The notes under the pieces were generated by a model that searched no databases, was not told the DNA's origin, and saw only the letters and a program-made list of their open reading frames with translations. From a virus: a stretch of DNA of 64,000 nt. The translations under genes and the position numbers were made by a program. The stretch lies in IMG/VR virus record IMGVR_UViG_3300028044_000003, positions 47,531 to 111,530 of that record; one strand, given 5' to 3'. The first letter of the stretch is position 1, and each line of letters starts with the position of its first letter. Shown piece after piece: positions 6,594 through 15,235 of the stretch.

Positions 6594-7552
6594 TATTAAG
6601 AGTAAAAAGATGGAAATCTAAAGAAAACGCTTATCAAGAATCTTTAGAATATCTCAGAAGTCGGGCTTTAGGTAAAACTACAAGTTTTATTACACCTTGG
6701 TCTAAGTTTAATGATGCAGGTGTAGACGGTATAGAATGGAACTCTATGGTAGTTATAGGAGGAAGACCGGGTAGTGGTAAGACTTTATTAAAAGATCAAA
6801 TCATTAGAGAGTCATTTAACTTAAATCCTAATCAAGATTTTAGAGTCTTAGAATTTCAGTTTGAAATGATCGGACGTGTATCAGCTATTAGAGAGTTTTC
6901 CGCTTCGTTAGGAAAAACCTATAAAGAGTTGTGTAGCGCCGGTGGTTATAAACTAAATCCTAATGATTTTGAATTGTGTAAACAATACCGAGATTCTAGA
7001 TTAAATCTTCCGATCGATATTGTAGATACACCTTGTACAGTACAAGAATTTTCAGAAACTATTTCAAATTATTACGAAGAACACAAAACAAAATTTGTAG
7101 TTACTTTAGATCACTCAATTCTTTTAAACAAGTCTCATAATCATAAAGATAAATATGAAATGTTATATCAACTTGGTGAAGAGCTAACAAGACTTAAAAG
7201 AAAACTACCGGTTATATTTATAATTCTTAGTCAGCTAAATAGAAATGTTGATAGCCCTGAAAGAGCTGAAAATGGTAAGTATGGTAATTTTATTTTGGAT
7301 TCTGATATATTCGGTGGTGATGCTTTGTTACAACACGCTGATATGTTAATCGGTATTAACCGACCGGCCCAAAGAAAAATTGAATACTACGGTCCAGAAA
7401 GATTTATAATTAAAGACGATACTATTCTTGTAGCCCATTTTCTTAAATGTCGTAACGGAGATACTAGAATGAGTTTTTTTAAAGCTGTATTTGAGAATAT
7501 GAGAATCGAAGAGATGACTACCCCGCCTACACAATCAAAAATTAAATTATGA
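6590..7552 (+). CDS. DnaB-type replicative DNA helicase
   Basis: The 320-residue RecA-fold ATPase has Walker A GGRPGSGKT (residues 57-65), a DnaB-like strand with EFQFEM, Walker B-like FVVTLDHS, and a motif 3-like segment VIFIILSQLNRN. A late region GGDALLQHADMLIGI corresponds to the conserved DnaB C-terminal core. The usual N-terminal primase-interaction domain is missing or minimal, so this is a phage-type short DnaB. It should form a hexamer that unwinds DNA at the fork, working with the TOPRIM primase (9692) and family B polymerase (18439). Confidence 0.88.
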   Translation: MILRVKRWKSKENAYQESLEYLRSRALGKTTSFITPWSKFNDAGVDGIEWNSMVVIGGRPGSGKTLLKDQIIRESFNLNPNQDFRVLEFQFEMIGRVSAIREFSASLGKTYKELCSAGGYKLNPNDFELCKQYRDSRLNLPIDIVDTPCTVQEFSETISNYYEEHKTKFVVTLDHSILLNKSHNHKDKYEMLYQLGEELTRLKRKLPVIFIILSQLNRNVDSPERAENGKYGNFILDSDIFGGDALLQHADMLIGINRPAQRKIEYYGPERFIIKDDTILVAHFLKCRNGDTRMSFFKAVFENMRIEEMTTPPTQSKIKL

Positions 7553-8178
7553 ATTATCCAAAACCCATAAGCCCGCAAGAAAAAAGGGAAAACGCGGCTG
7601 AGATGAGAAAACATCATGAAAAAACATTTGAAAAACTCGGTCTTCCAAACGCTTATTTTTTACCCAAACTAGCTTTTGTAAAAAAAACTGGTGATGTGTC
7701 TAAAGTTATTTCATTTTTTATAAGCGAACTTAGAAGAGCTGAAGATATTTATATCGAATTTGCTTCTAGTAATAACACTGTAGAAGATCCTGAAAGAAGG
7801 TTATGGAAATGGAGGTATAATCCTCATTTTCAAACCGAATATGAAGCTAGACCTTTAGAGCAAACTACTGGTTTTTATTATCTTATACCTATTACAGAAC
7901 TTATTGAAATACAAGTTCCTAAAGATGAACCAGTTATAAAACAACTAGAAGTTAAAGAAAAAATTAGTACAAAAGATTTTGAAATAGGTTCTGAAAAAAA
8001 AGAAAGTATACCTGATCAAAATACAATTAAATCACCTAAATTTACACACGAGGAAACTTGTCGAATTGTAGATCTGGATGCTCGTGATTTTGCTTGCTTA
8101 TATTTGAAAGTTCCGGAAAGTTCTTACGAATGGCTTAACGATCTTATTACCAAGCATAGAAAAGAAAATTTACTTTAA
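7549..8178 (+). CDS. Hypothetical protein between helicase and RecA-fold ATPase (209 aa)
   Basis: The gene overlaps the helicase by 4 bases and the next gene by 1 base. The N-terminal half contains a basic helix (EKRENAAEMRKHHEKTFEKL) and a short beta-rich part (GFYYLIPITELIEI). A polar, Lys-Glu-rich linker precedes a C-terminal helical segment. No family was recognised. Its position suggests a replication or recombination accessory protein. Confidence 0.65.
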   Translation: MNYPKPISPQEKRENAAEMRKHHEKTFEKLGLPNAYFLPKLAFVKKTGDVSKVISFFISELRRAEDIYIEFASSNNTVEDPERRLWKWRYNPHFQTEYEARPLEQTTGFYYLIPITELIEIQVPKDEPVIKQLEVKEKISTKDFEIGSEKKESIPDQNTIKSPKFTHEETCRIVDLDARDFACLYLKVPESSYEWLNDLITKHRKENLL

Positions 8179-8951
8179 TGAACGAAATTGTATTACCAAC
8201 AACTAAGATACCGGCTTCTATAAAGAGTCCTCGTAATCTTATTATTCTTTCTAAGCCTAAAACAGGTAAAACAACTCTCTTAGCAGAATTAGATAATTGT
8301 TTAATTCTTGATCTTGAAAAAGGTACAGACGGTATTGACGCTATGAAAATTCATGCGTCAAGTATTGAAGAAATTAAACAAATAGGTGAAGCTATTAAGA
8401 AAGCTAATAATCCTTATATGTATATCGCAGTCGATACTGTAACGGCTTTGGAAGAAATGTGTATACCTTATGCTGAAAAGCTTTACGCTAAGACAAGTAT
8501 GGGTAAAAACTGGTTTAAGAAAAAACCGGATGGAACCCTGGCTGAAGATAGTGGTAAAGCTACTTATAGTAGTATACTTAATTTACCCAATGGCGGTGGT
8601 TATTTTTATCTTAGAGAAGCTTTTACTAAGGTTGTAGAATTTATCAAAACATGGGCCCCAAGAACTATTCTTGTAGGACACGTTAAAGATACTTTGCTAG
8701 ACAAAGCTGGTGTAGAAGTAAGTTCTCTTGATTTAGATTTAACTGGTAAATTAAAAAGAATAAGTACCTCACAGTCGGACGCGATAGGTTATCTCTATCG
8801 TAAAAACGGAGTTAATAAAATAACTTTTAAAACTACTGATGAAATTGCATGTGGGGCTCGCCCTCCTCATTTAAGAAACGAAGAATTTGTTATCTCTGAA
8901 TTAAAGGATGACAAACTAGTTACTTATTGGGACAAAATTTATATTGATTAA
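8178..8951 (+). CDS. RecA-fold ATPase, Sak4-like recombinase (AAA_24 type)
   Basis: The 257-residue protein has Walker A SKPKTGKTT (residues 25-33), a following strand LILDLEKGTDGIDA, Walker B-like MYIAVDTVTALEE (about 90), and a sensor-like ILVGHVKDT. This is the layout of phage Sak4/AAA_24 proteins, RecA-related ATPases that promote single-strand annealing with help from a cognate SSB. The putative SSB is the next gene, as is common for Sak4. A general NTP-binding replication factor is the alternative. Confidence 0.75.
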   Translation: MNEIVLPTTKIPASIKSPRNLIILSKPKTGKTTLLAELDNCLILDLEKGTDGIDAMKIHASSIEEIKQIGEAIKKANNPYMYIAVDTVTALEEMCIPYAEKLYAKTSMGKNWFKKKPDGTLAEDSGKATYSSILNLPNGGGYFYLREAFTKVVEFIKTWAPRTILVGHVKDTLLDKAGVEVSSLDLDLTGKLKRISTSQSDAIGYLYRKNGVNKITFKTTDEIACGARPPHLRNEEFVISELKDDKLVTYWDKIYID

Positions 8952-8970
8952 TTAATAAAAACTATACAAA

Positions 8971-9639
8971 ATGGCTTTAAGTACAAAAAATGTAAACACA
9001 GGTTCGTTATCTAAAATATTCGAACCAGGTAATTTGAAGGCTGAGATTTTATCTATAGCCCTGGCACCATTCCCTTTTAAAGAAGGTTCTTATCACATCA
9101 CATTATTTATCCAAGGTTCTGAGATCGAAGGTTTTCAAGGAATCCCTGTAGACAAAGCAAATCCTGAAGGTGAAAAATACAAAGGTCAAGTGGCTTATGT
9201 AAAATCAAACGAATACGCTTATGCTGATGGTACTACTAAAAGTGGTATTAGTGTTTCTAGAGATATGGATATCTTGAAATTCGTTAAAAATGTTTGTGTA
9301 GAAAGCGGTTCGGAAGCTATAAAATGGTTTGAAGAGCAAGATAACAAACACGATACTATCGAATCTTTAATGGATAATTTTAATACAGTAAAGCCTTTCA
9401 AAGGTGTTATGTTTAATCTATGTGTTGGTGGTAGAGAATATACTAACAAACAAGGTTATCCAGCTTTTGATTTAAACTTAGTAAGACCGGCTAAAGGTGA
9501 AAAGAATTTAGAAAACGTAGGAGCTACTAACTCTAGGTTAGTAATTTTTGACTCTTCTAAACATATTAAAAAGCAAGCCCAAAAAGAGTTTAGTCAATCT
9601 GACTCTGAACCGGCATCTGACGATACATTTTCACTTTAA
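8971..9639 (+). CDS. Putative single-stranded DNA-binding protein
   Basis: The 222-residue protein has an OB-fold-like series of beta strands, a Lys- and aromatic-rich middle, and a Ser/Asp-rich acidic C-terminus (SDSEPASDDTFSL) recalling the SSB tail that recruits partner proteins, though the canonical DDDIPF tip is not exact. It follows directly after the Sak4-like ATPase, a pairing seen in many phages. A hairpin terminator lies 18 bases after the stop. No SSB signature is strong enough for certainty. Confidence 0.6.
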   Translation: MALSTKNVNTGSLSKIFEPGNLKAEILSIALAPFPFKEGSYHITLFIQGSEIEGFQGIPVDKANPEGEKYKGQVAYVKSNEYAYADGTTKSGISVSRDMDILKFVKNVCVESGSEAIKWFEEQDNKHDTIESLMDNFNTVKPFKGVMFNLCVGGREYTNKQGYPAFDLNLVRPAKGEKNLENVGATNSRLVIFDSSKHIKKQAQKEFSQSDSEPASDDTFSL

Positions 9640-9657
9640 TCATGTTTAATTTGGAGA

Positions 9658-9679
9658 GGGGAGAACGAAAGTTTTCCCC
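9658..9679 (+). terminator. Hairpin terminator after the SSB-like gene
   Basis: GGGGAGAAC (9658-9666) pairs with GTTTTCCCC (9671-9679) around a GAAA tetraloop, including one G-U pair, followed by TTATTTTATT. It lies between the SSB-like gene and the primase gene, so it likely ends or attenuates the transcript; the U-tract is interrupted. Confidence 0.8.
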
Positions 9680-9691
9680 TTATTTTATTAA

Positions 9692-10642
9692 ATGCTTAGG
9701 ACAACACAATTAGATATTCCGTCTCAATGGATTTTTAAGCATTTTTTAAATTTAGATGTTGATTTAGTTGGTCAAAGTATAACTATCAAATCTCCTTTTA
9801 ATCTAAATGATAAGAATCCTAGTTTTTATTTAAAATACAATGATAATTTCCAGCAATACTTTTTTATAGATTACAATCGTAAAGTAGAAGGTAATGCCGA
9901 GACTTTTATAAAATTACTATTTAACGTATCCATTAACGAAGCTAATTCTATTATTAGAGAAGCATATAATAAAAGCGATGATACTAAAGTATATAATTGC
10001 GAGACTCAAATAGAATCTCGTAAAACCAAAATCATTGATTACAAACTTGGTTATTGGACAAATAAAAATTATAATTTTTGGTTAAAGTTTGGTATAAATA
10101 AATTTATCCTGGATTATTATAACGTTAAACCTCTTAGTGAATTTATCATTCAAAGTATAAATGGTGTTTTTACTATAAAAAGAGAAATTTTATATGGTTA
10201 TTTTGATAAATATGGTATGTTGTATAAGATATATATCCCGGATTCTGATTTTAAATTTTATGCCGTACAAGATTTTATTAGCGGTACTTGTCAATTAACT
10301 TATAAAACAGACTATTTACTCATTATGTCATCATTAAAAGATATGATGTCTTTTAAAAGTCTGAATATAGGTAATATAGAGTATGTAGCTCCTAACTCTG
10401 AGACTAGTTTTATACATCTAGGTCATATAAATGCTTATAAAGTACACTATAAAAAAATTGGTGTTTTGTTTGATAATGACTCGGCCGGTATAAACGGTAG
10501 TAAATCTTATAAAAACTATTATAACATTGACTATTTGAATTTACCTTTGTCAAAAGATGTATCAGATTCTGTTAAGGATTACGGGATTAAAAAAGTAAAA
10601 GAAGTAATTATACCAATCTTAATAAAACATTTTAAATCATGA
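9692..10642 (+). CDS. DNA primase, DnaG/TOPRIM type
   Basis: The 316-residue protein opens with a DnaG-like pattern, with an IKSPFNLNDKNPSFYL segment like the CPFHxxxxPS core but without its zinc-binding cysteines. A TOPRIM metal-binding motif FDNDSAG sits at about residues 260-266 (D261, D263), within VLFDNDSAGINGSKSYK. TOPRIM primases make RNA primers for replication. The missing zinc ligands suggest a reduced template-binding domain or a primase that relies on its partner helicase. It starts just after a terminator and overlaps the dUTPase gene by 4 bases. Confidence 0.8.
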   Translation: MLRTTQLDIPSQWIFKHFLNLDVDLVGQSITIKSPFNLNDKNPSFYLKYNDNFQQYFFIDYNRKVEGNAETFIKLLFNVSINEANSIIREAYNKSDDTKVYNCETQIESRKTKIIDYKLGYWTNKNYNFWLKFGINKFILDYYNVKPLSEFIIQSINGVFTIKREILYGYFDKYGMLYKIYIPDSDFKFYAVQDFISGTCQLTYKTDYLLIMSSLKDMMSFKSLNIGNIEYVAPNSETSFIHLGHINAYKVHYKKIGVLFDNDSAGINGSKSYKNYYNIDYLNLPLSKDVSDSVKDYGIKKVKEVIIPILIKHFKS

Positions 10643-11097
10643 ATATAAAAGTTGTCAAATTAGAACCAGAAAATAAGCTCCCGGTAAAGATGTTTCCTAA
10701 AGCTGGTGCTTGGGATGTATGTTGTACAGAAATTATCAGGGAGTCTGATAATTATTATCGTTGTAAGTTAGGTCTTAAGATGACTCCGCCTCCAGGGTAT
10801 AGAATTGTATTTGTACCTCGCAGTAGTATTACTAAAACACAATGGATATTACAAAATAGTCCCGCTACTGGTGATGAAGATTTTACTGGAGAGTACGAGT
10901 TAAGATTCAAATGTATTCCGTATACATCTACTGAATCTGCTTACAAAGGTACATCTTACGAAAAGTTTCCTTTTAAAGTAGGAGATCGTATTGCTCAGAT
11001 GTATTTAGAAAAAGTTGAAGAATTTGAATTTCAAGAAGTAAATAATTTAGATGAAACAGATAGAGGAAAGGGAGGTTTTGGATCCACGGGTAACTAA
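10639..11097 (+). CDS. dut: dUTP diphosphatase (dUTPase)
   Basis: All five trimeric dUTPase motifs can be seen in 152 residues: motif 1 AGAWDV (22-27), motif 2 PRSS, motif 3 in GDEDFTGEY (here Phe where many have Tyr), motif 4 GDRIAQ, and motif 5 RGKGGFGSTG at the C-terminus. The enzyme hydrolyses dUTP to dUMP and pyrophosphate, limiting uracil incorporation and supplying dTMP precursor. It complements the phage uracil-DNA glycosylase. The start overlaps the primase gene. Confidence 0.93.
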   Translation: MNIKVVKLEPENKLPVKMFPKAGAWDVCCTEIIRESDNYYRCKLGLKMTPPPGYRIVFVPRSSITKTQWILQNSPATGDEDFTGEYELRFKCIPYTSTESAYKGTSYEKFPFKVGDRIAQMYLEKVEEFEFQEVNNLDETDRGKGGFGSTGN

Positions 11098-11260
11098 TCG
11101 TATTGAACATTCTTCTAAAACATTATCAAAACTTTCTAAATTAGGTATGAAGATGTGTTCGAATTGTAATAATTTATGTAGTGATCAAGATTTTCGTTGT
11201 AAAAAATGTAAACTTCGTTTAAAATATGATAGTGACTTTAAACTGTGTAGTAAAATATGA
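11051..11260 (+). CDS. Small zinc-ribbon protein
   Basis: The product contains two CxxC pairs (MCSNCNNLC... then CKKC), a probable zinc ribbon of about 25 residues. The first ATG (11051) lies inside the end of the dUTPase gene in another frame, over its conserved motif 5. An alternative start at 11147 would give a 37-residue protein beginning right before the zinc ribbon and avoid the overlap; I cannot decide between them. Function could be nucleic-acid or protein binding. Confidence 0.5.
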   Translation: MKQIEEREVLDPRVTNRIEHSSKTLSKLSKLGMKMCSNCNNLCSDQDFRCKKCKLRLKYDSDFKLCSKI

Positions 11261-11525
11261 AAACAATTTTGCGAACGTTTACCATAACGATAATTTGTTA
11301 GCTTCTGAAAACCCGGAACATGCTGTTTTAAAAGTACCTCCGTTGTTTAAAAGAATAAACAATTTATCTGAAGATAAATGTGAGGGATTAGTTATTTATT
11401 TTGAGAAGGAGGGAGAAATTGTTACACCGATTATTTTAAATAAGTGTTACATATCTGTCGAAACATATCTTTTTAAAAATACTTTTGTACATTATAAATC
11501 GCAAACGGACGATTATCCGTTATAA
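11226..11525 (+). CDS. Hypothetical protein (99 aa)
   Basis: The ORF overlaps the zinc-ribbon gene by 35 bases. No other in-frame ATG lies near the N-terminus. The product shows alternating strands (LVIYFEKEGEIVTPIILNKCYISVETYLF) suggesting a small beta-rich domain. No family was recognised. It precedes the RuvC-like resolvase by 3 bases, implying the same transcript. Confidence 0.6.
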   Translation: MIVTLNCVVKYENNFANVYHNDNLLASENPEHAVLKVPPLFKRINNLSEDKCEGLVIYFEKEGEIVTPIILNKCYISVETYLFKNTFVHYKSQTDDYPL

Positions 11526-11528
11526 CTT

Positions 11529-12035
11529 ATGATTTCTATAGGAATTGATATAGGTAAAAAAGGAGGAATCTTTATTCAAAACGATAAAGGTGATAAAGAA
11601 TCTTATAAGATGCCAATGGTAAAAGATCAGTTAGATATTTCAGGTATTTACAAAATTCTTTCTGGCTACGAAGGTATGAGAGGTATTGTAGTTTTTGAAA
11701 AACTAGCTCCTATTTTTGGATCTTCTAAAACCACGGCTTTTAGTATGGGATTTCAAGCCGGTATTATTGAAGCTTTATGTGTAAGCTTGGCTATTCGTTA
11801 TCATATCGTACCACCTAAAGCTTGGCAAAAACAAATGTTTGAAGGGGTTGATGAAATAATCAAAACCGTTAAAGGTGTTAAAAAGAGAGATACTAAATCT
11901 ATGGCTTTAATTGCTGTAAAAAGACGTCATCCTGACGTTGTACTTAAATTTTCAAACAAAGTCACAAAAGATCACGATGGTCTTGTTGACGCTATACTTC
12001 TAAGCGATTATGGAAAACTCATCTACAAAGATTGA
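11529..12035 (+). CDS. RuvC-like Holliday junction resolvase
   Basis: The 168-residue protein has the RNase H-fold catalytic layout of RuvC: IGIDIGKKGG with D7, the second acidic residue in VVFEKL (E57), and a C-terminal DHDGLVDAILL (D148, D150, D154). Such enzymes cut four-way junctions, used by phages to resolve replication and recombination intermediates before packaging. Length agrees with the family. The last 26 bases overlap the next gene. Confidence 0.85.
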   Translation: MISIGIDIGKKGGIFIQNDKGDKESYKMPMVKDQLDISGIYKILSGYEGMRGIVVFEKLAPIFGSSKTTAFSMGFQAGIIEALCVSLAIRYHIVPPKAWQKQMFEGVDEIIKTVKGVKKRDTKSMALIAVKRRHPDVVLKFSNKVTKDHDGLVDAILLSDYGKLIYKD

Positions 12036-12462
12036 GTTTATTTCTATCGAACAGTACTATACTTTATTAAACATGCTTAACTCTCCTGACAAAGAAAATG
12101 TTACTTTGGCTCTGGGTGTTATTGATAGATTCGATTATGCTAAAAACATGATCCCTATGACTATGTTATTTAAGTATAGTAAAGTACCAGTTAATGAATG
12201 GAAAGTTTTAACTAACGGATTTTATCAGTATGTAGTTGATAAACAATTAATTAGTAGAAATTTTTCTTATACGCTTACTAAAAAACTTTATGATTTAATA
12301 GGTATAAAAAATCTAGAACATGAAGAAATTTTAGTTAAAGCTGCATTATCGGGTATTTATTCACTTATTGATAGTTTTAAATTCGGTCAGTTAAAAAATA
12401 TTATTGTCGAATACGAAGACAAATCTATTTTATTAAATAAAGAATTTGACAACAATGGATAA
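12010..12462 (+). CDS. Hypothetical protein sharing a motif with the gene at 15236
   Basis: The 150-residue helical protein overlaps both neighbours. Residues 15-38 (YYTLLNMLNSPDKENVTLAL and following, ending in FDY) have the same spacing pattern as a segment of the protein encoded at 15236-16366: Y-x-x-L, N-M-x-N-S, D-x-x-N, L-A, D-Y. The two genes flank the VWA and MoxR genes, so they may be paralogous partner proteins of that ATPase pair. No named family was recognised. Confidence 0.6.
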   Translation: MENSSTKIEFISIEQYYTLLNMLNSPDKENVTLALGVIDRFDYAKNMIPMTMLFKYSKVPVNEWKVLTNGFYQYVVDKQLISRNFSYTLTKKLYDLIGIKNLEHEEILVKAALSGIYSLIDSFKFGQLKNIIVEYEDKSILLNKEFDNNG

Positions 12463-13654
12463 AAAAACAGAATCTTTAGCAAAAGTTTGTAAAGAGTTAA
12501 TGTTAAAAGAACCTTTCTATGGATTGTTTCTTATAATGTTAAATAAATCATGGTCTAAAAAAGTACCTACTGCTGCAGTAAGTATTAATGATATAAATTA
12601 CCGTTTAGAAATAAACGAAGAGTTTTGGGAAAAGTGTAATCCTTTACAAAAAATGGGATTGCTTAAACACGAGCTTTTACACATTGGTTTTTTCCATCTT
12701 ACTAATTTTAACCATCTCTCTGATCAACGTATTCTCAATCTTGCTATGGATTGTGAGATTAACCAATACATTGATAGAGATTGGTTACCAGGAAATCCTG
12801 TATTACCGGAGTGTTTTCCAGACTTAAATCTCGATCCGAAAGAAGGTACTATTTCTTACTATGAGAAAATGATAACCGCTGCTAAGAATAATTCTTGTCC
12901 GAATTTAAAAGCTGCGTTAGAAGGTCAAGGTCAAGGTACTATACAAATAACTATGGCTGGTAATGAACCTGGAGAAATGGATATTCCGGAACACGACTGG
13001 GAAAAAGTAGAATTAGACGAGGCTACCCAAAAACTTATTGAAAAACAAACAGGTCATATACTAAACGAGTTAGCTGATCAGGTTAAAAAGTCTAGAGGTA
13101 CTATTCCTGGCGAATTTCAAAGTATTTTGGATAAGATTAATTATACCGAACCGCCTAAGTTTGATTGGAAAGGGTTTCTAAGAAGATTTTCGGGAGCTTC
13201 AGTAAAAATTTATACAAAAAAGTCTCGTAGAAAACTTAGTAAACGATACGAAGAAAACCCTGGATTAAAAATTAAACAAAAGAAACACGTTCTTGTAGCT
13301 GTAGATACTTCAGGTTCTGTAAGTAATGGTGAGTTGATTGAATTTTTTCAAGAAATAAACCATATTCACAAAACAGGAACTGATATTACTGTAGTACAGG
13401 CCGATGCTGATATAAAAGATATTAGTCCTTTTGATCCTAAAAAAGAAATAAAATTATTCGGTAGAGGAGGTACAAGTTTTGACCCGGTAGTAGAATACTA
13501 TTCAGAAAACGTTCATAAGTATACGTGTCTGATTTATCTTACTGACGGTGAAGCACCAGCCCCAGAATACAGTAGAGGAAGAATGTTATGGGTTCATTCT
13601 TCTAATTCATCTATTAATGAATCATTACCCGGAATAAAAATACAATTAAATTAG
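12455..13654 (+). CDS. VWA-like metallopeptidase (DUF2201-type)
   Basis: I use the ATG at 12455; an upstream TTG at 12446 would add only three residues. The N-terminal half carries a zinc-metallopeptidase motif HELLHIGFFH (from about residue 72), then a conserved acidic region (AMDCEINQYID). A basic linker leads to a von Willebrand factor A-like domain with the metal-site motif DTSGS (284-288) and TDGE near the end. In bacteria such proteins work with MoxR AAA+ ATPases, and a MoxR gene follows directly. The pair probably acts as a chaperone or maturation machine. The start overlaps the previous stop (ATGGATAA). Confidence 0.8.
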   Translation: MDKKTESLAKVCKELMLKEPFYGLFLIMLNKSWSKKVPTAAVSINDINYRLEINEEFWEKCNPLQKMGLLKHELLHIGFFHLTNFNHLSDQRILNLAMDCEINQYIDRDWLPGNPVLPECFPDLNLDPKEGTISYYEKMITAAKNNSCPNLKAALEGQGQGTIQITMAGNEPGEMDIPEHDWEKVELDEATQKLIEKQTGHILNELADQVKKSRGTIPGEFQSILDKINYTEPPKFDWKGFLRRFSGASVKIYTKKSRRKLSKRYEENPGLKIKQKKHVLVAVDTSGSVSNGELIEFFQEINHIHKTGTDITVVQADADIKDISPFDPKKEIKLFGRGGTSFDPVVEYYSENVHKYTCLIYLTDGEAPAPEYSRGRMLWVHSSNSSINESLPGIKIQLN

Positions 13655-13655
13655 T

Positions 13656-15203
13656 ATGTCTAAAAAACAAGTACATCTTAACAGTAATGAACTAAAAGGG
13701 TTTCTTACTCACATGATTACAAACAACAGATTTCTTGAAGTTAATAACAAGAAAAAAGTAGCCGTAGAAATTATGGGCGAATCTGGTTTAGGTAAAACTA
13801 GCGTAGCATTACAGCTTGCTAATGAATTAAATTTGAATTTTGTAAAGTTGAACTTATCTCAGATTGAAGAGTTAGGTGACCTTGTTGGTTTCCCAATAAG
13901 ACAATTTGAGTTATGTAAGTACGAAGAAACTGTAGATAGAGCTTTACCGGTAACTGAAACGGTAACTAAAACTGTACAAATACCTGTTATTAAAACAGTT
14001 AAAAAGTTTGTTCCAAAAATAGTTACTAAAACCGGAGAAAGATTAGAATTAGTTACAGAAACAGTGATGGAATCTAAAACAGTTAAAAAACAGGTTTTAG
14101 AGAATGGTCGTATGACAATGAAAGAAGTAACTACACAAGTTCCGGTGACTAAAGAAGTAGAGAAAATGGTACCTTACGAGTATACTGAAGAAGAACACGT
14201 TGAAATAGAAGTTGAAGAAACTGTAATGATAGATGATGTTGTTACTGAATCGGTAACTCTTGGAACACAGTTTATACAACCAACTTATTCAGGATGTATT
14301 TGGGTTGATGAACAAGCTACGGAAGAGTATCTTAAAAGAGGTTATAATTTTACCGGCAACAAACGTATGTCTTACTGTCCACCAGAATGGATTGCAAACA
14401 AAGAAGGTGGTGGTATATTAATCATTGATGATTATAACAGAGCGGATCTTAGATTCTTACAAGCAATAATGGAATTGGTAGACCGTGGTGAGTATATTTC
14501 TTGGAAATTACCTTCTGACTGGCATATTATCCTTACAGCTAACCCGGATAACGGTAACTATTTAGTTAACGCTATGGATAACGCTCAAACAACTCGTTTT
14601 GTAAGCGTTAACTTAAAGTGGGATTCTGATTGTTGGGCTCAGTGGGCTGAGAAAGATGGTGTTGATACAAGATGTATAAACTTTGTGTTGTTACATCCGG
14701 ATATGATCCAAGGAGATGTTAACCCAAGAAGTGTTACAAACTTCTTTAACTGTATTAGTTCTTTGGAAGATTTCTCTAAGGAATTACCTTTGGTTCAAAT
14801 GATTGGTGAAGGTTCGGCCGGTTCAGAATTTACTACAATGTTTACGATGTTTATCAATAATAACCTTGATAAGATTGTAAATCCTAAAGAAATCTTATTT
14901 GACGATAATGAAGGTAATGTGATAAAGAAAATGAGAGATTCTTTTGGTAGAGGTGTAAACTATCGCGCAGATATCGCTTCAGTAGTAACTGCTCGTCTTA
15001 TTAACTACACTCTTTATTACGCTGAGTCTAATTCTATTACGCAACCTCAGATAAATCGTTTGATAAGAGTTTGTACAGAGAGAGAAGAGTTCTTAAGCGC
15101 AGATCTTCAGTATGTAATTGTTAAAAAGTTACTAGCTGGAAACAAGCAAAAATTTCAGAAACTTTTAGTTAACCCGGAAGTTATTACAATGGCTTCTAAA
15201 TAA
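13656..15203 (+). CDS. MoxR-like AAA+ ATPase with a long repetitive insertion
   Basis: The 515-residue protein has Walker A GESGLGKT (41-48), Walker B in GGILIIDDYNRA, and a sensor 1-like segment IILTANP, as in MoxR/RavA-type AAA+ ATPases. Between the first strands and the Walker B lies a roughly 120-residue insertion (about 88-207) made of short repeats of the type V-T-x-T-V and V-x-K-x-V, alternately basic and acidic, predicted as long beta strands. This is unusual for the family. It lies 1 base after the VWA gene, so the pair is surely co-expressed. A terminator follows. Confidence 0.85.
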   Translation: MSKKQVHLNSNELKGFLTHMITNNRFLEVNNKKKVAVEIMGESGLGKTSVALQLANELNLNFVKLNLSQIEELGDLVGFPIRQFELCKYEETVDRALPVTETVTKTVQIPVIKTVKKFVPKIVTKTGERLELVTETVMESKTVKKQVLENGRMTMKEVTTQVPVTKEVEKMVPYEYTEEEHVEIEVEETVMIDDVVTESVTLGTQFIQPTYSGCIWVDEQATEEYLKRGYNFTGNKRMSYCPPEWIANKEGGGILIIDDYNRADLRFLQAIMELVDRGEYISWKLPSDWHIILTANPDNGNYLVNAMDNAQTTRFVSVNLKWDSDCWAQWAEKDGVDTRCINFVLLHPDMIQGDVNPRSVTNFFNCISSLEDFSKELPLVQMIGEGSAGSEFTTMFTMFINNNLDKIVNPKEILFDDNEGNVIKKMRDSFGRGVNYRADIASVVTARLINYTLYYAESNSITQPQINRLIRVCTEREEFLSADLQYVIVKKLLAGNKQKFQKLLVNPEVITMASK

Positions 15204-15209
15204 AATTAA

Positions 15210-15232
15210 GGGAGGGAAACCTCCCGCTTTTA
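15210..15232 (+). terminator. Hairpin terminator after the MoxR gene
   Basis: GGGAGG (15210-15215) pairs with CCTCCC (15220-15225) around a GAAA tetraloop, followed by GCTTTTATTT. It lies in the 32-base gap before the next gene and probably reduces read-through. Confidence 0.8.
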
Positions 15233-15235
15233 TTT

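Noticed and set aside
12446-12454. TTG start of the VWA gene
   Set aside because: The ATG at 12455 is only three codons later, overlaps the upstream stop in a typical junction, and is a stronger start.
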